Assembly (NCBI RefSeq): GCF_041060425.1
Contig: NZ_JAULBC010000008.1
Span: 431,925-495,924 of the forward strand
Source of the DNA: Danxiaibacter flavus
GTDB taxonomy: Bacteria > Bacteroidota > Bacteroidia > Chitinophagales > Chitinophagaceae
Direction of reading: 5' to 3'
DNA length: 64,000 nt
Part shown: positions 8,364 through 17,837 of the stretch, one piece after another
How positions within the stretch are numbered: the first letter of the stretch is position 1
How the letters are laid out: each line of letters starts with the position of its first letter
The notes under the pieces: generated by a model
Databases searched by the model: none
The model's input: only the letters and a program-made list of their open reading frames with translations
What the model was told of the DNA's origin: nothing
Made by a program: the position numbers and the translations under genes

Positions 8364-9266
8364 TTACTTCTTAAGACTAAAGTTAACCAGGTAAACCCCG
8401 GCTAAAGTAATTATTGCGCCGAAAAAAAGATTTACGCTTAAAGGTTCTCCCAAAACCCAATACCCAGCAAGCATCGCTACAAGCGGATTAATGTAAGCAT
8501 AGACAGAAGATAACGCCGGCGGCAAATACCTAACAGTATATACAAACGCAATAAAGGTTATTAGCGATCCCACGCCTATAAGATAGGCTATTGCGAGCCA
8601 GGCTTGCAGCGGTATTTCATGAATGCCCAGTAATGGCACCTGAACAGTTTTCGCCAGACCAAAGATCATGAACGAGGCCAGGAACATTTGCCATCCCATT
8701 GCATAATAGGGATTCATCTGGTATTTGTTGCGGGCAATTAATATCGTTCCAAAACTCCAGGAAACCATCCCAATCAATCCCAAAAGAATGCCGAAGCCAT
8801 AACCTACAGGCTGTTCATGAAATGCATTTTCGTATAAAACAAACAGAACGCCCGCAATACCTACGAGTAATCCTGCTAATGTGAGCAGGTTGTAATTTCT
8901 TTTGTTGAAAAAAAGCAGTTCAATAATCACCACGCAAAGCGGATACAACGCACCAATTAATGCTGCCAGGCCACTGGATACATATTTAAGGCTCCATGTG
9001 CTTAGTCCGTTGGCAAATACAAAATTGCAAATAGCCAGCAGTAACAACCATCCAAATTGCTTTAGTGTTGGTAAGGACTCACCGGAAAAAAGAAAGTAAG
9101 CAAGAAAAATAGATCCGGCAATGAACTGCCTGACGAAAGAAACCTCCAGTCCCGGCATGCCAAAGTGCACGGCAGCTTTGCTGCCAACCCAGGTTGTGCC
9201 CCAGATAATGCTGGTTGTAGTGAGGGCTATGTAAGCCTTTGTTTTATATGGATTAGAATTGCTCAA
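8364..9266 (-). CDS. DMT superfamily (EamA) transporter
   Basis: 300 aa with about ten hydrophobic helices in two EamA repeats, the usual architecture and length for drug/metabolite exporters. The first repeat begins IALTTTSIIWGTTWVGSKAA. The second contains GMVSWSFGTILIARNKYQMNP and ends in YAYINPLVAMLAGYWVLGEP, a motif seen in many EamA proteins. The substrate cannot be predicted. It is a single-gene unit between terminator hairpins. Confidence 0.88.
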   Translation of the reverse strand: MSNSNPYKTKAYIALTTTSIIWGTTWVGSKAAVHFGMPGLEVSFVRQFIAGSIFLAYFLFSGESLPTLKQFGWLLLLAICNFVFANGLSTWSLKYVSSGLAALIGALYPLCVVIIELLFFNKRNYNLLTLAGLLVGIAGVLFVLYENAFHEQPVGYGFGILLGLIGMVSWSFGTILIARNKYQMNPYYAMGWQMFLASFMIFGLAKTVQVPLLGIHEIPLQAWLAIAYLIGVGSLITFIAFVYTVRYLPPALSSVYAYINPLVAMLAGYWVLGEPLSVNLFFGAIITLAGVYLVNFSLKK

Positions 9267-9303
9267 TAATATCTGTTCGTTGTTCGCAGGGGTAATTTAT
9301 GCG

Positions 9304-9343
9304 AAGAGGATCAATAAAACATTTCTATTTTACTGATCCTCTT
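9304..9343 (-). terminator. Terminator of purH
   Basis: Long stem with arms from AAGAGGATCA to TGATCCTCTT, extended to about 16 pairs with one mismatch, about 100 bases past the purH stop on the minus strand. Confidence 0.6.
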
Positions 9344-9443
9344 ATAATTGAAAATGGCGAATTGACAATTGAAAATGTAGCTTCTGAAGTTTTTCGGGCG
9401 CTATTAATCAGCCATCCTCAAATCAGCCATCAGTCACTTCTTC

Positions 9444-10946
9444 TTAGTGCTTAAAGTGTCTCAAACCAGTCATCACCATTGCCAGTTTGTTTTCAACACA
9501 ATATTCAATGCTGTCTTTATCACGAATGGATCCGCCGGGCTGTATAAATGCTTCAATGCCTTCAGCATGCGCCATTTTCACGCAGTCATTGAAAGGGAAA
9601 AAAGCATCGCTCGCTAAAACAGCGCCTTTCAAATCAACATTAAATTGTTTTGCTTTGTCGATAGATTGTCTCAGTGAGTCAATACGGCTGGTTTGTCCGC
9701 AACCTTTACCCACCAATTGTTTGTTCTTGATCAAAGCAATTGCATTGCTCTTTAAGTGCTTGCAGACAATATTTGCAAAGATTAAATCATCTTTTTCCTG
9801 CTGCGTTGTCGTTCTTCCTCCAACTTCATTCCACTCAGTATAATTGCCGGTGTCGATATCCTGGGCCAGTGTTCCGTTCAATATAGATTTAAACTGCGTT
9901 GTGTAAGAAGCATCAGGATTGATTAGCTGTAACAGGATACGATTCTTCTTGCTCTTCAATACCTGCAGTGCATCTTCATTGAAAGAAGGTGCAATCAGTA
10001 CTTCAAAGAATATTTCGTTAATGGCTTCTGCAGTTGCTTTATCAATAGTTCCGTTGCAGATCAATACACCGCCAAATGCGCTTTCAGGATCTCCCGCCAA
10101 ACCCGCATCCCAGCATTCTTTAACTGTAGGCCTGGATGAAATACCACAAACATTCGTGTGCTTGATAACGGCAAATGTTGTTTCGGTAAATTCTTTTATT
10201 AATTGAACAGCGGCATCAACATCCACAAGGTTGTTGTAGGATAGTTCTTTACCATTCAATTGTGTAAATACTTCTTTCAGATCTCCGTAGAAAGTAGCGT
10301 GCTGGTGAGGATTTTCACCGTATCGCAGGGATTGTTTAGCACTCAAAGGCTGGATCACTGTGCCACTAAAATAATTGTTGATGGCAATATCATAGTTCAT
10401 CACCACTTCAAATGCTTTGGCTGCGTAAGCCCTGCGTTGTTCAAGTGTGGTCTCTCCATTCTGTGTCTGAAGTAATTCAACCAGGGAAGCATAATCGTCC
10501 TTAGCGGCAATAACAACAAGGTCTTTGTGGTTTTTAGCTGCGGCACGGATCATGGAAGGGCCACCGATATCGATCTTTTCAATAATTGCTTTTTCTTCAG
10601 TAGTAGTGCGTAAAGTTTCCTCAAATGGATACAGGTCAACAATTACCAGGTCAATTTCCGGGATTTTGTATTCTTTCATTTCCTGCAAATCCTGCTCATT
10701 GTCCCTTCTGCCCAGAATTCCACCAAAAACAGCGGGGTGAAGCGTTTTTACACGTCCGCCCAAAATTGACGGGTATGTAGTAAGGCTTTCAACAGCAACA
10801 CAGTCAATTTTCAGGTCCTCGATAAATTTTTGTGTGCCGCCCGTTGTATAAATGGTAATGCCGAGGCGTTGTAATTCTTTTACAATCGGCTCCAGGCCAT
10901 CCTTGTAAAAAACAGAGATTAATGCGCTTTGAATTTTCTTTTGCAT
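9444..10946 (-). CDS. purH: Bifunctional AICAR transformylase / IMP cyclohydrolase
   Basis: 500 aa. It catalyses the last two steps of de novo purine synthesis. The N-terminal IMP cyclohydrolase (MGS-like) domain contains TTGGTQKFI and a TLHPAVFGGILGRR loop. The transformylase domain contains SLRYGENPHQ and KHTNVCGI, where the family's catalytic Lys-His pair lies. The C-terminal stretch DAFFPFNDCVKMAHAEGI and QPGGSIRD is typical. Length is close to the family norm. No other pur genes are nearby. Confidence 0.96.
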   Translation of the reverse strand: MQKKIQSALISVFYKDGLEPIVKELQRLGITIYTTGGTQKFIEDLKIDCVAVESLTTYPSILGGRVKTLHPAVFGGILGRRDNEQDLQEMKEYKIPEIDLVIVDLYPFEETLRTTTEEKAIIEKIDIGGPSMIRAAAKNHKDLVVIAAKDDYASLVELLQTQNGETTLEQRRAYAAKAFEVVMNYDIAINNYFSGTVIQPLSAKQSLRYGENPHQHATFYGDLKEVFTQLNGKELSYNNLVDVDAAVQLIKEFTETTFAVIKHTNVCGISSRPTVKECWDAGLAGDPESAFGGVLICNGTIDKATAEAINEIFFEVLIAPSFNEDALQVLKSKKNRILLQLINPDASYTTQFKSILNGTLAQDIDTGNYTEWNEVGGRTTTQQEKDDLIFANIVCKHLKSNAIALIKNKQLVGKGCGQTSRIDSLRQSIDKAKQFNVDLKGAVLASDAFFPFNDCVKMAHAEGIEAFIQPGGSIRDKDSIEYCVENKLAMVMTGLRHFKH

Positions 10947-11043
10947 GATAAAAAGATGTTTAACTGGTATGTTTACTATAACACCGCAAGAAAAAAATTG
11001 TGCACTGTTTAATGTACAGGTACTATCCGGCGGGCTAAGTTTA

Positions 11044-13134
11044 TTACAGGTCCATTACAAATGCGCCCTGTTCGGGCACCGAATGGAAGCGCAAATGTAG
11101 GCTGTCGCAGCCTTTTTTCCATTTTTCAATTTTCCAGACCGGGTTGCTGGCGTCAAAAACTACCATTTTAGGCCTGATTTTACTGATAAGCGTGAAAATG
11201 TCCTGCCTGGGATTTCCTGAAATGATCAAAATATCTGGTTCAGCAATGTTGCCGTAAGAATAGGAATGCTTATCGTCATTTATCAGCAGTATTGATTTTC
11301 CCGCACAGGAAAAACGGGTATTTCTGCAAACAATATAATTTTTAACCGGCGAAATCCTTTGCTGAACGCGTGAGGGTTTTAGATGAAAATCAGCTGCCAG
11401 TAAGTTTTTGAAAAGCAAACTGTCGCTAAAAAACGTGGATTTTCTTCCTTGTACAATGTCAATTGCGGTATGCCTGGGGATATTATAAACAATCAGGTTT
11501 CGTTGCTGGCAGTGTTGCCAGAAATCAATACATCGCAACACGAAAAAAAATAAAATGGCTGCCAAAGCGCCAAACAGGATCAGTTTGCTTTTTTTTAACA
11601 TCCATATAGTAAGCGCAATAATAATCGTAAACAGCAGGCTTGATTGCAACACTGTTAATTGAAGACCGCTCCACACTGCAAAAGGCATCTGGTTAATATA
11701 GATGATGAAATTGTTCATCATCAAAATCAGAAATCCTAATAATTTTCCGGCGGCAGATACCAAAAATGGAAAGAAAGATAAGATCAGCAGCAAAAGTTCC
11801 CCGTACAAAATAAAACCTGACAACGGAACCACTACTAAATTGGTTACGAGAAAAAGCAGGGGCAACTGGTGAAAATAGTAAATAACAAGTGGCAATGTGA
11901 GTATTTGAGCTGCAAGGCTTACGGCACTCAATTGCCAGATCTTATCAAGTATCTTGTTCTCGAAATTGAATAAGTTGTATACCGGTTTCATGAAAAGTAC
12001 TATACTGGTTACCGCAGAATAGGATAACAAAAAGCCCACATCCCACAACATGAAGGGATTAAAAACAAGCAGGCAAAATGCAGAACCCGCCAGGCTGTTG
12101 TACATATTTGTCCTTCGGCTGATGCCCTGTCCGATTACAATAAAAGAAAACATTACTGCGGAACGAAGTATAGATGGGGCACCTCCTGCAATGAGTGTAA
12201 ACAACCAGAGAATAGCCAGTATCAGGATGGCTTTTATCCATCGGGTTGAATTTTTTGAAGGAAGCAGAGACAGTACCCAGACTAACAGTCCGTAGATCAT
12301 GCCAAGATGAAGCCCGCTAATGGCGATTACATGCACCACGCCGGTATTGCTGTAAGCCTGAACAAGATCTTTGTCCAAATCATACCGGTAGCCGATCAAT
12401 AAAGCTTCTGCTACGCCCTGCTCGTTATTACCCGGAATGAATTGTTTAATAATGCGGATGGAGTTGTCCCGCATAGCAAAAAGAAACCGGCTCAAGCGAC
12501 TTCCGGCGTTTCCTGGTAAAATGCGGTAGTCTTTTTCTGTCACGAAAACCTGGCCTGCAATATCCTGCAAAAGACAATAACGTTTGTAATCAAACGCACC
12601 TGGGTTTCCGGAATTCATTATAGGCTGTACTTTCTTATGGAGCACAACGCGGCTGCCATAGGCAATAGGTGAAGACAGACTGTCTTTCTTAAAATAAACG
12701 ATCAGCTTACCTGTCGCCTGCATCCACTGGTTTACTTTTTTAACTGCTTCAACTGAGCATACGGCTTTGTATGAAGAAGGCTTGCTTACAAGTGGTTCCT
12801 GCACAGTTACAAGAACATCCTCACCCTGGGCGGATATATTCCAGAACCATGTAGCATGATTTCTTGCATCGCTGTACCATGTAGTTAGCGTGCCTGCACA
12901 TACGGTCAGGAAGAGCAATGTCAATCCAATTGCGCTGCGGAATTTGAACCTGATGTGAACGGGAAGCAATCGAAAAATGATCAACGTTGCTAAGCAAACG
13001 CATAATGCAATGGCGAGTAACATAAATGGCAGTTGCACATACCACTGCAATAGAATACCTGCGATTAGTGCGGGTAGTAGTTTAAGGAATGGGGCTGATT
13101 TAAGCATCCTGTTAACTGGATCCATAGTTTTCAA
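11044..13134 (-). CDS. comEC: ComEC/Rec2 family DNA-uptake channel protein
   Basis: 696 aa. An N-terminal soluble DUF4131-like part follows two membrane helices. The competence membrane domain comes next (about 230-500) with the signature HVIAISGLHLGMIYGLL. It imports one DNA strand across the inner membrane in naturally competent bacteria. The C-terminal ~150 residues lie where many ComECs have a metallo-beta-lactamase-like nuclease domain. Here I see no HxHxDH metal site, so that domain is reduced or inactive. The start is ATG at 13134; the Met three codons later (13125) is also possible. Confidence 0.85.
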   Translation of the reverse strand: MKTMDPVNRMLKSAPFLKLLPALIAGILLQWYVQLPFMLLAIALCVCLATLIIFRLLPVHIRFKFRSAIGLTLLFLTVCAGTLTTWYSDARNHATWFWNISAQGEDVLVTVQEPLVSKPSSYKAVCSVEAVKKVNQWMQATGKLIVYFKKDSLSSPIAYGSRVVLHKKVQPIMNSGNPGAFDYKRYCLLQDIAGQVFVTEKDYRILPGNAGSRLSRFLFAMRDNSIRIIKQFIPGNNEQGVAEALLIGYRYDLDKDLVQAYSNTGVVHVIAISGLHLGMIYGLLVWVLSLLPSKNSTRWIKAILILAILWLFTLIAGGAPSILRSAVMFSFIVIGQGISRRTNMYNSLAGSAFCLLVFNPFMLWDVGFLLSYSAVTSIVLFMKPVYNLFNFENKILDKIWQLSAVSLAAQILTLPLVIYYFHQLPLLFLVTNLVVVPLSGFILYGELLLLILSFFPFLVSAAGKLLGFLILMMNNFIIYINQMPFAVWSGLQLTVLQSSLLFTIIIALTIWMLKKSKLILFGALAAILFFFVLRCIDFWQHCQQRNLIVYNIPRHTAIDIVQGRKSTFFSDSLLFKNLLAADFHLKPSRVQQRISPVKNYIVCRNTRFSCAGKSILLINDDKHSYSYGNIAEPDILIISGNPRQDIFTLISKIRPKMVVFDASNPVWKIEKWKKGCDSLHLRFHSVPEQGAFVMDL

Positions 13135-13241
13135 AGGAACGGAATTTTGAATTAGCAGAAAATGATTTTAGTCGAGATGAATGAAACAACCTGTCCTGTC
13201 GTTGCGTTAGGTCTGTGAAAACTAGGCCTGCTGAAAGCTGA

Positions 13242-13269
13242 GTACTTCGTAATTCGTACTTCGTACTTA
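13242..13269. repeat. Heptamer tract, GTACTTC family (4 units)
   Basis: Units GTACTTC, GTAATTC, GTACTTC, GTACTTA between the divergent comEC and DUF6786 genes. Confidence 0.8.
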
Positions 13270-13378
13270 AGCTAAGTGCGTTGTCAGCAAATAAAGAACA
13301 TTGATTTCTCACAGTAAATTATTGAGCGGCCTCCATCTACTAATTTTTTCCTTATCTTAACCGCTAAAAATTCTAACG

Positions 13379-14614
13379 ATGACACGATCCGGAAACAACT
13401 TATTGCTTCTTGGCATGCTTAGTTTACAGCAGGCATGTAATGCGCCGGTAAATAAAGAAAAGCCTGTTTATACCAAAGGTTCTTACGGATATGCTGCTGA
13501 CTTCCTGAAAGAAAATACAAAACGGGTGCTTGAATTATCTACGGACGATGGAATGTCCAAAGTATTGTTATCCGCAGATTACCAGGGACGTGTGATGACC
13601 AGTACTGCAGACGGTGACAGTGGAATAAGTTTTGGCTGGATCAATTATGATCTGATAGGGAAGCGCACAAAAAAAGCACAGTTCAATCCGGTTGGAGGAG
13701 AAGAACGCTTTTGGCTTGGACCGGAAGGCGGCCAATACTCTTTATATTTTGCAAAAGGGGACTCATTTAACATCAGCCATTGGCAGGTTCCTCCCATTAT
13801 TGACACCATTCCTTACCAGGTGTTGGATAAAGACAGCACTTCTGTAACATTTACCAAAGAAGCCAAACTAAAAAACTATTCCGGCACAGACTTTCATTTT
13901 GTTATTCAGCGAAGAATAAGCATCATAGACAAAAGCAAGCTTGCAGACATGTTTTCATTTTCTATTCCGGATGATGTGAAAAGCGTTGCTTATCAAACAA
14001 CAAACGGAATTAAAAATATTGGAACTGAAGCGTGGACAAAAGATAAAGGTCTTATGTCCATTTGGCTGCTGGGCATGATGACTCCAACACCAGCAACTGT
14101 GGTAATGATACCTTTTTCCGGCGGAAAAAATGCAAAACAAAATATCACAGATGATTATTTTGGAAAGATCCCCGCTGACAGGCTGGTAGTTAAAGACAGC
14201 GTGTTGTATTTTCAGTGTGATGGTAAGCAGAGGGGTAAGTTGGGACTATCACCTGCAATCGCAAAAACATTTGCTGCGAGCTATGATTTTGAAAATAACG
14301 TACTCACGTTTATCAATTTTCCGGTTGATAAGCTTGGTAATTATGTAAATGGCAAATGGGAAATACAGAAAGAGCCTTACAAAGGAGATGTGGTAAATGC
14401 CTATAATGACGGGCCGCTTGCAGATGGTTCACAACTTGGGCCCTTTTATGAAATAGAATCTTCATCAGCTGCGAAAGAACTCGGTGCCGGTGATATTCAA
14501 ACTTATCAGCAGGTAACCTGTCATTTGCAAGGCAGTTACGAATCGTTGAAAAAAATTGTACATGATCTTCTCCATATAGATCTTGATGATGTAAAAACAA
14601 CCATGAAAAAATAA
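13379..14614 (+). CDS. DUF6786-like lipoprotein
   Basis: 411 aa. A short N-terminal hydrophobic stretch ends LQQAC, giving a plausible lipidated Cys near residue 20. The body is beta-rich (for example LSADYQGRVMTSTADGDSG, EERFWLGPEGGQYSLYF) and resembles a family I know as DUF6786, whose function is not established. Aldose-epimerase-like beta-sandwich folds have similar features, but I cannot prove homology. The next gene starts 26 bases later, so the two are probably one operon. That context hints at carbohydrate or sugar-acid metabolism. Confidence 0.6.
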   Translation: MTRSGNNLLLLGMLSLQQACNAPVNKEKPVYTKGSYGYAADFLKENTKRVLELSTDDGMSKVLLSADYQGRVMTSTADGDSGISFGWINYDLIGKRTKKAQFNPVGGEERFWLGPEGGQYSLYFAKGDSFNISHWQVPPIIDTIPYQVLDKDSTSVTFTKEAKLKNYSGTDFHFVIQRRISIIDKSKLADMFSFSIPDDVKSVAYQTTNGIKNIGTEAWTKDKGLMSIWLLGMMTPTPATVVMIPFSGGKNAKQNITDDYFGKIPADRLVVKDSVLYFQCDGKQRGKLGLSPAIAKTFAASYDFENNVLTFINFPVDKLGNYVNGKWEIQKEPYKGDVVNAYNDGPLADGSQLGPFYEIESSSAAKELGAGDIQTYQQVTCHLQGSYESLKKIVHDLLHIDLDDVKTTMKK

Positions 14615-14640
14615 CTAAATAATCTCGTTAAAAAAGCACT

Positions 14641-15492
14641 ATGAAATTGTATAATACCCGCAAAGGAATTGTTGTTACGCATAAGTCGGTTCATTATCTG
14701 CTTATTGAAAATAATTGGGATGATCTTGTGAATCGTACCAATCTTCATCGTCATGTTGTTCAGCTGAAAGAAGCTGCAACTGTATTGAGTGACTCGGAGT
14801 TTGAAGATCTTTTAAATGATACATTGTTGGCTCCAATAGGATCGCAGGAAGTTTGGGCAGCAGGCGTAACATATATGCGAAGCAAAGTAGCACGGATGGA
14901 GGAATCACAGGATGCCGGCGGAGCGGATTTTTACGACAAAGTATATGATGCAGAAAGGCCTGAGTTGTTTTTCAAATCCATGCCGCACCGCGTTTGCGCA
15001 CACAATACAGAAATCTATATCCGTAAAGATTCATCCTGGAATGTGCCAGAGCCGGAGCTGACATTGTTTATCAATGCTAGTGGTGATATTGCTGGTTATA
15101 CAATCGGCAATGATGTGAGTAGCAGAAGCATTGAAGGTGAAAACCCACTCTATCTTCCCCAGGCCAAGGTGTATGAAAAGAGTGCCGCTATGGGCCCGTG
15201 TTTATATATTCCGGAGGAGCCAATCGACAAAGATGCTGTGATCTCAATGTCTATTACAAGAGATGGCAAAGAGATGTATAATGATTCAGCTTCTATCAAT
15301 AGGATGAAACGCTCCCATACAGAGCTGGCTTCTTATTTACTAATGGGATTTGATTTTCCTCAAGGCGTTTATCTAATGACAGGTACTTGTATTGTTCCCG
15401 GCCATGATTTTACGTTGCAGCCCGGTGATGTGGTGTCTATTAGTATTGAAGGAATTGGAACGTTGGAGAATAGGGTGGCGCTGAAGCCGTAG
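14641..15492 (+). CDS. Fumarylacetoacetate hydrolase (FAH) family protein
   Basis: 283 aa. The FAH fold contains the metal-ligand region around ERPELFFKSMPHR, then VPEPELTLFI and GNDVSSRSIEGENPLYLPQ. Family members hydrolyse or decarboxylate 1,3-diketones or dehydrate 2-keto-3-deoxy sugar acids. The DVSSR-IEGENPLYLPQAK motif resembles that of 2-keto-3-deoxy-arabinonate dehydratases, so a sugar-acid dehydratase is a reasonable but unproved guess. It is co-directional with the DUF6786 lipoprotein, 26 bases upstream. A heptamer tract begins five bases after the stop. Confidence 0.82.
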   Translation: MKLYNTRKGIVVTHKSVHYLLIENNWDDLVNRTNLHRHVVQLKEAATVLSDSEFEDLLNDTLLAPIGSQEVWAAGVTYMRSKVARMEESQDAGGADFYDKVYDAERPELFFKSMPHRVCAHNTEIYIRKDSSWNVPEPELTLFINASGDIAGYTIGNDVSSRSIEGENPLYLPQAKVYEKSAAMGPCLYIPEEPIDKDAVISMSITRDGKEMYNDSASINRMKRSHTELASYLLMGFDFPQGVYLMTGTCIVPGHDFTLQPGDVVSISIEGIGTLENRVALKP

Positions 15493-15970
15493 GCTTGTGA
15501 ATAGTGAATGGTCAACCAATGTCGTTTCCTTAAGAATAATTGGCATTTATCAAGTACGATTTACGAAGTACGAAGTACCTGATTTTAGGCTTGCTTTGTT
15601 TTTTGTGTGCTCTTAAGGAAACGACATTGAATGGTCAATAGTGAAAGGTGTGGTAGTATAATTGAAATGGGGCAGGTTGTGATTCATTGCGGTCTGCTTA
15701 GATGACCAACCGTGACCTGCACAATCAAATGCGGCCAAATGTTGCAGATTGTAACAGGGATTTTGCGTGTGTTTTGAAATTAAACTGAATGCGAAATGTA
15801 ATGCAAGACGCACATTTCACTATTGACTATTGACTTCACATTACACCGCCTTTTTTATATCAGCCTCTTACACCTTTCACAATTGACTATTCACCATTCA
15901 CTATCTGTAAAATTGAAAAAACAAACTATGTTTGTAACGTCTTTTTTACACGATAGAAGCTAAAACATAC
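15493..15970. repeat. 478-bp intergenic region with heptamer tracts and a 17-bp inverted repeat
   Basis: Left to right: GTGAATA-family units (15497-15517); one arm of a perfect 17-bp inverted repeat (15518-15534); an inverted GTACTTC tract reading AAGTACG (15552-15579); the second 17-bp arm (15612-15628); another GTGAATA-type fragment. On the right are two pyrimidine-strand tracts of the same family (15815-15835 and 15875-15902, units ATTGACT, ATTCACC). The nadB promoter follows. No gene is seen. Confidence 0.8.
15927..15934 (+). promoter_or_regulatory. -7 promoter element of nadB
   Basis: TATGTTTG matches TAnnTTTG. Initiation is expected near 15938, giving a leader of about 33 bases. It lies 25 bases after a heptamer tract. 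Confidence 0.55.
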
Positions 15971-17566
15971 ATGGAGACAGATTTTTTGGTTATTGGTTCA
16001 GGTATAGCTGGACTAACCTATGCACTGAAAGTTGCCAGGCAATTTCCCGAAAAAAAAATAATGATCATCACCAAGGCGCGTGAGGATGAAACGAATACAA
16101 AGTACGCCCAGGGAGGTGTAGCCGGCGTTTGGGATGAGTCAAAAGACAGTTTCGAAAAACATATTGAAGATACTTTAATTGCGGGTGATGGGTTGTGCAA
16201 TGTAAAAACGGTTGAAATTGTTGTTACAGAGGGTCCCACGCGCATTAAAGAATTAATTGAATACGGCGCCAGGTTTGATAAAACGGAAAGCGGTGATTAT
16301 TCCCTCGGGCGTGAAGGTGGTCATAGTGAGCATCGCATCCTGCATCACAAAGATGTTACAGGAAAAGAGATGGAACGTGCACTGCTGGAAGAACTGCAGC
16401 AGTATTCCAATATAGAAGTGATCAACCACTGTTTTGTGGTAGATCTGATTACTCAGCACCACCTGGGATACCTTGTAACAAAGTCCACTTCAAATATTAC
16501 CTGTTTCGGTGTGTATGTTTTGAACCTTCGCACACAACGAATTGAAAAGATACTTTCCAGGATAACCTTGTTGGCTACCGGCGGTTGTGGTCAGGCCTAT
16601 CGTACCACCACCAATCCTAAAATAGCGACAGGAGATGGCGTAGCAATGATGTACCGCGCAAAAGGACGGATTGAGAACATGGAATTTATCCAGTTCCATC
16701 CAACGGCATTGTTTGAGCCAGGCGTTTCTCCATCGTTTCTTATTACAGAGGCAGTGAGAGGAGACGGAGGCATTTTACGCAATAAGGATGAAGAAGCTTT
16801 CATGGAAAGATACGACGAGCGTAAAGATCTGGCCCCACGTGATATTGTGGCACGTGCAATAGATAGTGAAATGAAGCGGACAGGTACTGAGCATGTGTAC
16901 CTCGATTGCAGGCATATGGACAAAGACAAATTCATCCATCATTTTCCCAATATTTACGAAAAATGCATGAGCATAGGCATTGATGTAATGAAGCAAATGA
17001 TTCCTGTAGCTCCTGCTGCTCACTATAGCTGTGGCGGTATAAAGGCTGATGAATTTGGCAGAACTTCCATTATAAATTTATATGCCTGTGGTGAATGTGC
17101 AAGCACCGGTTTGCATGGCGCAAACAGGCTTGCCAGCAACAGTTTACTAGAGGCAATGGTTTTTGGTCACAGATGCTATCTTGATAGCGTTGAAAAAATA
17201 TCTTCAATTGAAATTCGTCGCGATATTCCGGATTGGAACGTAAAAGGCAATACCGATCCGAAAGAAATGATCCTGATAACACAGAGCCTGAAAGAGTTAC
17301 AGCAGATCATGAGTGACTATGTGGGCATTGTTCGTACAGATGTGCGTTTGGAAAGGGCATCAAAAAGATTGGATCTTCTTCACGAGGAAACCGAACAACT
17401 ATACAAAAGCACAAAAGTTTCCCCTCAACTTTGTGAATTGAGAAACCTCATCACAGTCGGCTATCTCATTGTAAAAGGCGCGCAATTCCGCAAAGAAAGC
17501 AGGGGACTGCATTTCAATACTGATCATCCGGAAAAGAGTGATCTGTTGCAGAATATTGTGCTGTAG
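15971..17566 (+). CDS. nadB: L-aspartate oxidase
   Basis: 531 aa. It oxidises L-aspartate to iminoaspartate, the first step of de novo NAD synthesis. The FAD-binding motif is VIGSGIAGLTYALKVA (residues 6-21). Other conserved stretches are NTKYAQGGVAGV, HHKDVTGKEME, IQFHPTALFEPG, AVRGDGGILRN, DLAPRDIVARAI with the catalytic Arg, and APAAHYSCGGI. The C-terminal helical domain is complete. nadA and nadC are not adjacent. A GTATCAG heptamer array begins six bases after the stop codon. Confidence 0.96.
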   Translation: METDFLVIGSGIAGLTYALKVARQFPEKKIMIITKAREDETNTKYAQGGVAGVWDESKDSFEKHIEDTLIAGDGLCNVKTVEIVVTEGPTRIKELIEYGARFDKTESGDYSLGREGGHSEHRILHHKDVTGKEMERALLEELQQYSNIEVINHCFVVDLITQHHLGYLVTKSTSNITCFGVYVLNLRTQRIEKILSRITLLATGGCGQAYRTTTNPKIATGDGVAMMYRAKGRIENMEFIQFHPTALFEPGVSPSFLITEAVRGDGGILRNKDEEAFMERYDERKDLAPRDIVARAIDSEMKRTGTEHVYLDCRHMDKDKFIHHFPNIYEKCMSIGIDVMKQMIPVAPAAHYSCGGIKADEFGRTSIINLYACGECASTGLHGANRLASNSLLEAMVFGHRCYLDSVEKISSIEIRRDIPDWNVKGNTDPKEMILITQSLKELQQIMSDYVGIVRTDVRLERASKRLDLLHEETEQLYKSTKVSPQLCELRNLITVGYLIVKGAQFRKESRGLHFNTDHPEKSDLLQNIVL

Positions 17567-17571
17567 AGGAG

Positions 17572-17676
17572 GAGTGAGGTTTGAGGTGTGAGGTATCAGG
17601 TATCAGGTATCAGGTATCAGGTATCAGGTATCAGGTATCAGGTATCAGGTATCAGGTATCAGGTATCAGGTATCAG
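17572..17676. repeat. Perfect tandem heptamer array: 12 x GTATCAG plus 3 variants
   Basis: Units GAGTGAG, GTTTGAG and GTGTGAG lead into twelve identical GTATCAG units (17593-17676). The tract starts six bases after the nadB stop. The identity of the units points to recent expansion and likely length polymorphism. Confidence 0.97.
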
Positions 17677-17792
17677 GTATAAATTGCCTGGGAAGATAAC
17701 AAAAAATTATTCTGTATTGTGTTGCTAAAATTACAGCATGTGTTTGAACCTAAATAATTCGTAAAGCATGGTTCATACTTGAAGTGCCTATG

Positions 17793-17834
17793 CCTCACGC
17801 CTTACACCTTAAGCCTCACACCTGACACCTGACA
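17793..17834. repeat. Inverted partner heptamer tract, CCTGACA family (6 units)
   Basis: Units CCTCACG, CCTTACA, CCTTAAG, CCTCACA, CCTGACA, CCTGACA end three bases from the stop codon of the minus-strand GTPase gene. On that gene's strand the tract reads TGTCAGG, the same purine-rich sense as the tract after nadB. Confidence 0.9.
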
Positions 17835-17837
17835 CTT

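Noticed and set aside
17593..17676. CRISPR-like array
   Set aside because: Units are 7 bases with no spacers, and no cas gene is present; this is a microsatellite-type tract.
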